From assembly GCA_019096155.1 (NCBI GenBank), contig JAHCVI010000001.1, positions 13,417,243 to 13,481,242 on the forward strand: a stretch of 64,000 bases of DNA. Reading direction: 5' to 3'. Below, piece by piece: positions 62,415-64,000 of this stretch. Both the position numbers and the translations under genes were made by a program. Source of the stretch: Staphylotrichum longicolle (lineage: Eukaryota; Ascomycota; Sordariomycetes; Sordariales; Chaetomiaceae). The first letter of the stretch is position 1, and each line of letters starts with the position of its first letter. The notes below the pieces were generated by a model. It worked only from the letters and a program-made list of their open reading frames with translations, was not told where the DNA came from and ran no database searches.

Positions 62415-64000
62415 ATGGCCGAGCCAGAAAAGAAAGGAGAAGGCGGGGGGAGGATGGCGGCGACGCACCGCGAGGTGTATCCCGCCACGGGGAGGGCCAC
62501 CGCTTCGACAAGTCTCGAAGCAGGCCGGTGCGAGCATGGCCTGATACCGGAGGTTGAGTGGAAGCCGGGGAAGAAGGAGTATGCTGTGATGCTCACCCTG
62601 GCACTCATCTCCCTGATGGTGGCGTTGGATGCAACCATCTTGGTGTCGGTATTGCCAGTAAGTTTGGCCTTCGCCCTGAGGAATTAAGAGTCGGGGCTGA
62701 TAGTTTGACAGAGGTTAGCAACGGATCTTGGGGGCACCGCAACGGATGCGTTCTGGGCAGGGACTTCGTACCTGCTGTCGTGTGCCGTGTGCCAACCCTT
62801 CATCGCGGCGCTGTCCGACATTTTTGGGCGCAAGGAGCTGCTCGTGGCCTCGGTCATGTTCTTCACCCTCGGCACCGTGCTCTGCGCCCCCATCGCCAAA
62901 GACTTCACTGTTTTCTTCGTCGGACGGTCAATTCAGGGGATCGGCGGCGGCGGCATCATCACCATGGGGCAGGTCATCTTCGCCGACATCGTTCCGCTCC
63001 GACAGCGACCGAAATACTTCTCGCTGGTGTTGGCTGCCTGGGCGCTGGGCAGTGTCCTCGGGCCGTTGATTGGGGGTTTGTTTGTGGAGCATGTCATTTG
63101 GCCGTGGTGCTTCTACATCAATGTGGGTTAGGTTTCTTGCATGTGCTCAAACGCGACTTCCAGAAGAGCAGGTTATCGCTGACAGATGGAAAATTTTCAA
63201 CTGGCACAGTTTCCCTTTTGCGCTCTCGGCCTTGTTCTCGTCCCGATCTACATCAAACTTCGGACAGTCAAAACATCGCTCTTCTCCAAGCTCTGCCGCG
63301 TCGACTGGGTGGGCGGATTTTTCTTTATCGGCGGCCTGACCAGCTTTTTGGTCGGCATCTCGTGGGCCGGCATCCAGTTCGAATGGAAGAGCGCCCAAGC
63401 GGTGACACCCATGATTATAGGCACCATCGGCGTCATCCTTGCCATCATCTGGGAGATTTACGGCACCGGCGAGCCGTTCCTTCGTCCGTCTCTGTTTTGC
63501 TCGACATCGGCTCTGGCCACCTATGCGTGCGCCTTGTTTCAAGGCTTTATTGTACGTTTCTCCTTGGCTTGGCCGCACCCCCTTCTAATACTCTAACATA
63601 TTGCAGCTCTTCTGCGCGCTTTATTACATCCCTTTTTACTTTACCGCCATCCGCTTCGAACCTCCCACGCAGTCGGGTCTGGACATATTTCCCGTCACCT
63701 GCTTTCTTCTCCCCGGCAGCATCGTCATCTCCCTGGTTACAACCCGGATTGGCCGATACCGATGGGCGATTTGGAGCGGGTGGGTGGTTACAGCATTTGG
63801 CTGTGGCCTCCTCGTGCTGCTCGACGTCGATACAAAGACTCCAGTCTGGGCTGTCATTCTCGCCATCTTTGGCATCGGTCACGGGATGCTCCTGACCAGC
63901 GTCAACATTGGGATCCAGGCCGTGAGCCACGTCGAAGACATGGGTCGTGCTGCCGCCATGTACGCTTTTATGCGTACCCTGGGTATGTCGATTGGTGTTG
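62415..64000 (+). CDS. Major facilitator superfamily transporter (DHA14-like), 3' end outside the window
   Basis: Model join(62415..62657,62712..63122,63210..63551,63607..>64000), 463 residues visible. After about 50 cytosolic residues come TM1 with LALISLMVALDATILVSVLP, the drug:H+ antiporter motif C region LAAWALGSVLGPLIGG, and motif A DIFGRKE. GRSIQGIGGGGIITMG follows. The arrangement through TM12 (TSVNIGIQAVSHVEDMGRAAAMY) fits the 14-helix DHA2 family, which exports drugs or metabolites. Three introns are in phase 0. No biosynthetic genes adjoin it on this side; the region beyond 64000 would decide whether it belongs to a cluster. Confidence 0.9.

Noticed and set aside
62415..64000. MFS transporter as part of a metabolite cluster
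   Set aside because: No synthase, oxygenase or regulator lies within the 20 kb before it; the far side is not visible.
1..64000. Transposons, CRISPR arrays or RIP-mutated repeats
   Set aside because: No transposase, reverse transcriptase, terminal repeats, spaced direct repeats or AT-rich decayed blocks were seen; the H2C2 finger at 52.3 kb belongs to the SPT10-like gene, not an integrase.

Overview
This window is nuclear DNA of a filamentous ascomycete, most likely a Sordariomycete and probably Sordariales. The signs are GC-rich coding DNA, many 50-110 bp introns with CTRAC branch points, a dispersed 5S rRNA gene of the Neurospora type, and a gene set typical of Pezizomycotina: a WSC sensor, a HeLo-like/NACHT/ankyrin receptor, a rhodopsin-like Pezizomycotina membrane protein, F-box/ankyrin proteins and a DHA14-type transporter. 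The genus is inference. Exon joins below were built by hand from GT/AG sites, branch points, reading phase and family conservation.

Layout. 0.8-1.8 kb: cell-wall stress sensor (WSC). 4.3-5.4 kb: mitochondrial methylglutaconyl-CoA hydratase. 6.2-6.8 kb: LEA-like mitochondrial protein. 7.7-10.0 kb: nucleoporin NUP37. 11.1-14.9 kb: SRPBCC protein, 5S rRNA, a membrane protein, an RNase T1-like gene and tRNA-Gly(GCC). 15.1-18.1 kb: Rossmann-fold protein and annexin. 19.6-21.0 kb: secreted beta-propeller and a possible tiny gene. 21.7-25.4 kb: a STAND/NLR receptor whose C terminus carries a broken protein kinase. 26.2-30.7 kb: polysaccharide deacetylase, SET protein and ferric reductase. 31.7-35.7 kb: DM13 GPI protein, SGNH-like secreted protein and GH18 chitinase. 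35.9-37.7 kb: head-to-head ubiquitin-eS31 and eS26 genes. 39.8-41.4 kb: rhodopsin-like protein. 42.0-48.3 kb: two large tandem F-box/ankyrin genes. 48.9-58.0 kb: housekeeping block (CCT7, SPT10-like, mitochondrial uS2, CBS/PB1 protein). 58.4-58.9 kb: possible HeLo-like remnant. 59.8-60.5 kb: single-pass membrane protein. 62.4 kb to the end: major facilitator transporter, cut by the window edge.

Most genes look independently regulated; nothing here resembles a classical secondary-metabolite cluster. Three groupings are suggestive. Two wall-related enzymes (a deacetylase and a chitinase) sit in the same 10 kb as secreted and GPI-anchored proteins. The ferric reductase and the DM13 protein (a domain proposed to carry electrons) are transcribed away from a shared 0.95 kb region. 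Self/non-self or ubiquitin-linked repeat proteins (NLR, two F-box/ankyrin genes, a HeLo-like fragment) recur along the window.

The observations most worth following are local frame disruptions in otherwise normal genes: a 20-bp out-of-frame stretch in the chitinase, and single shifts near the 3' ends of the Rossmann-fold gene and SPT10. Others are an RNase T1-like protein with the first catalytic His replaced by Arg and no signal peptide, a kinase relic on the NLR, and an aberrant T-arm in the tRNA-Gly.
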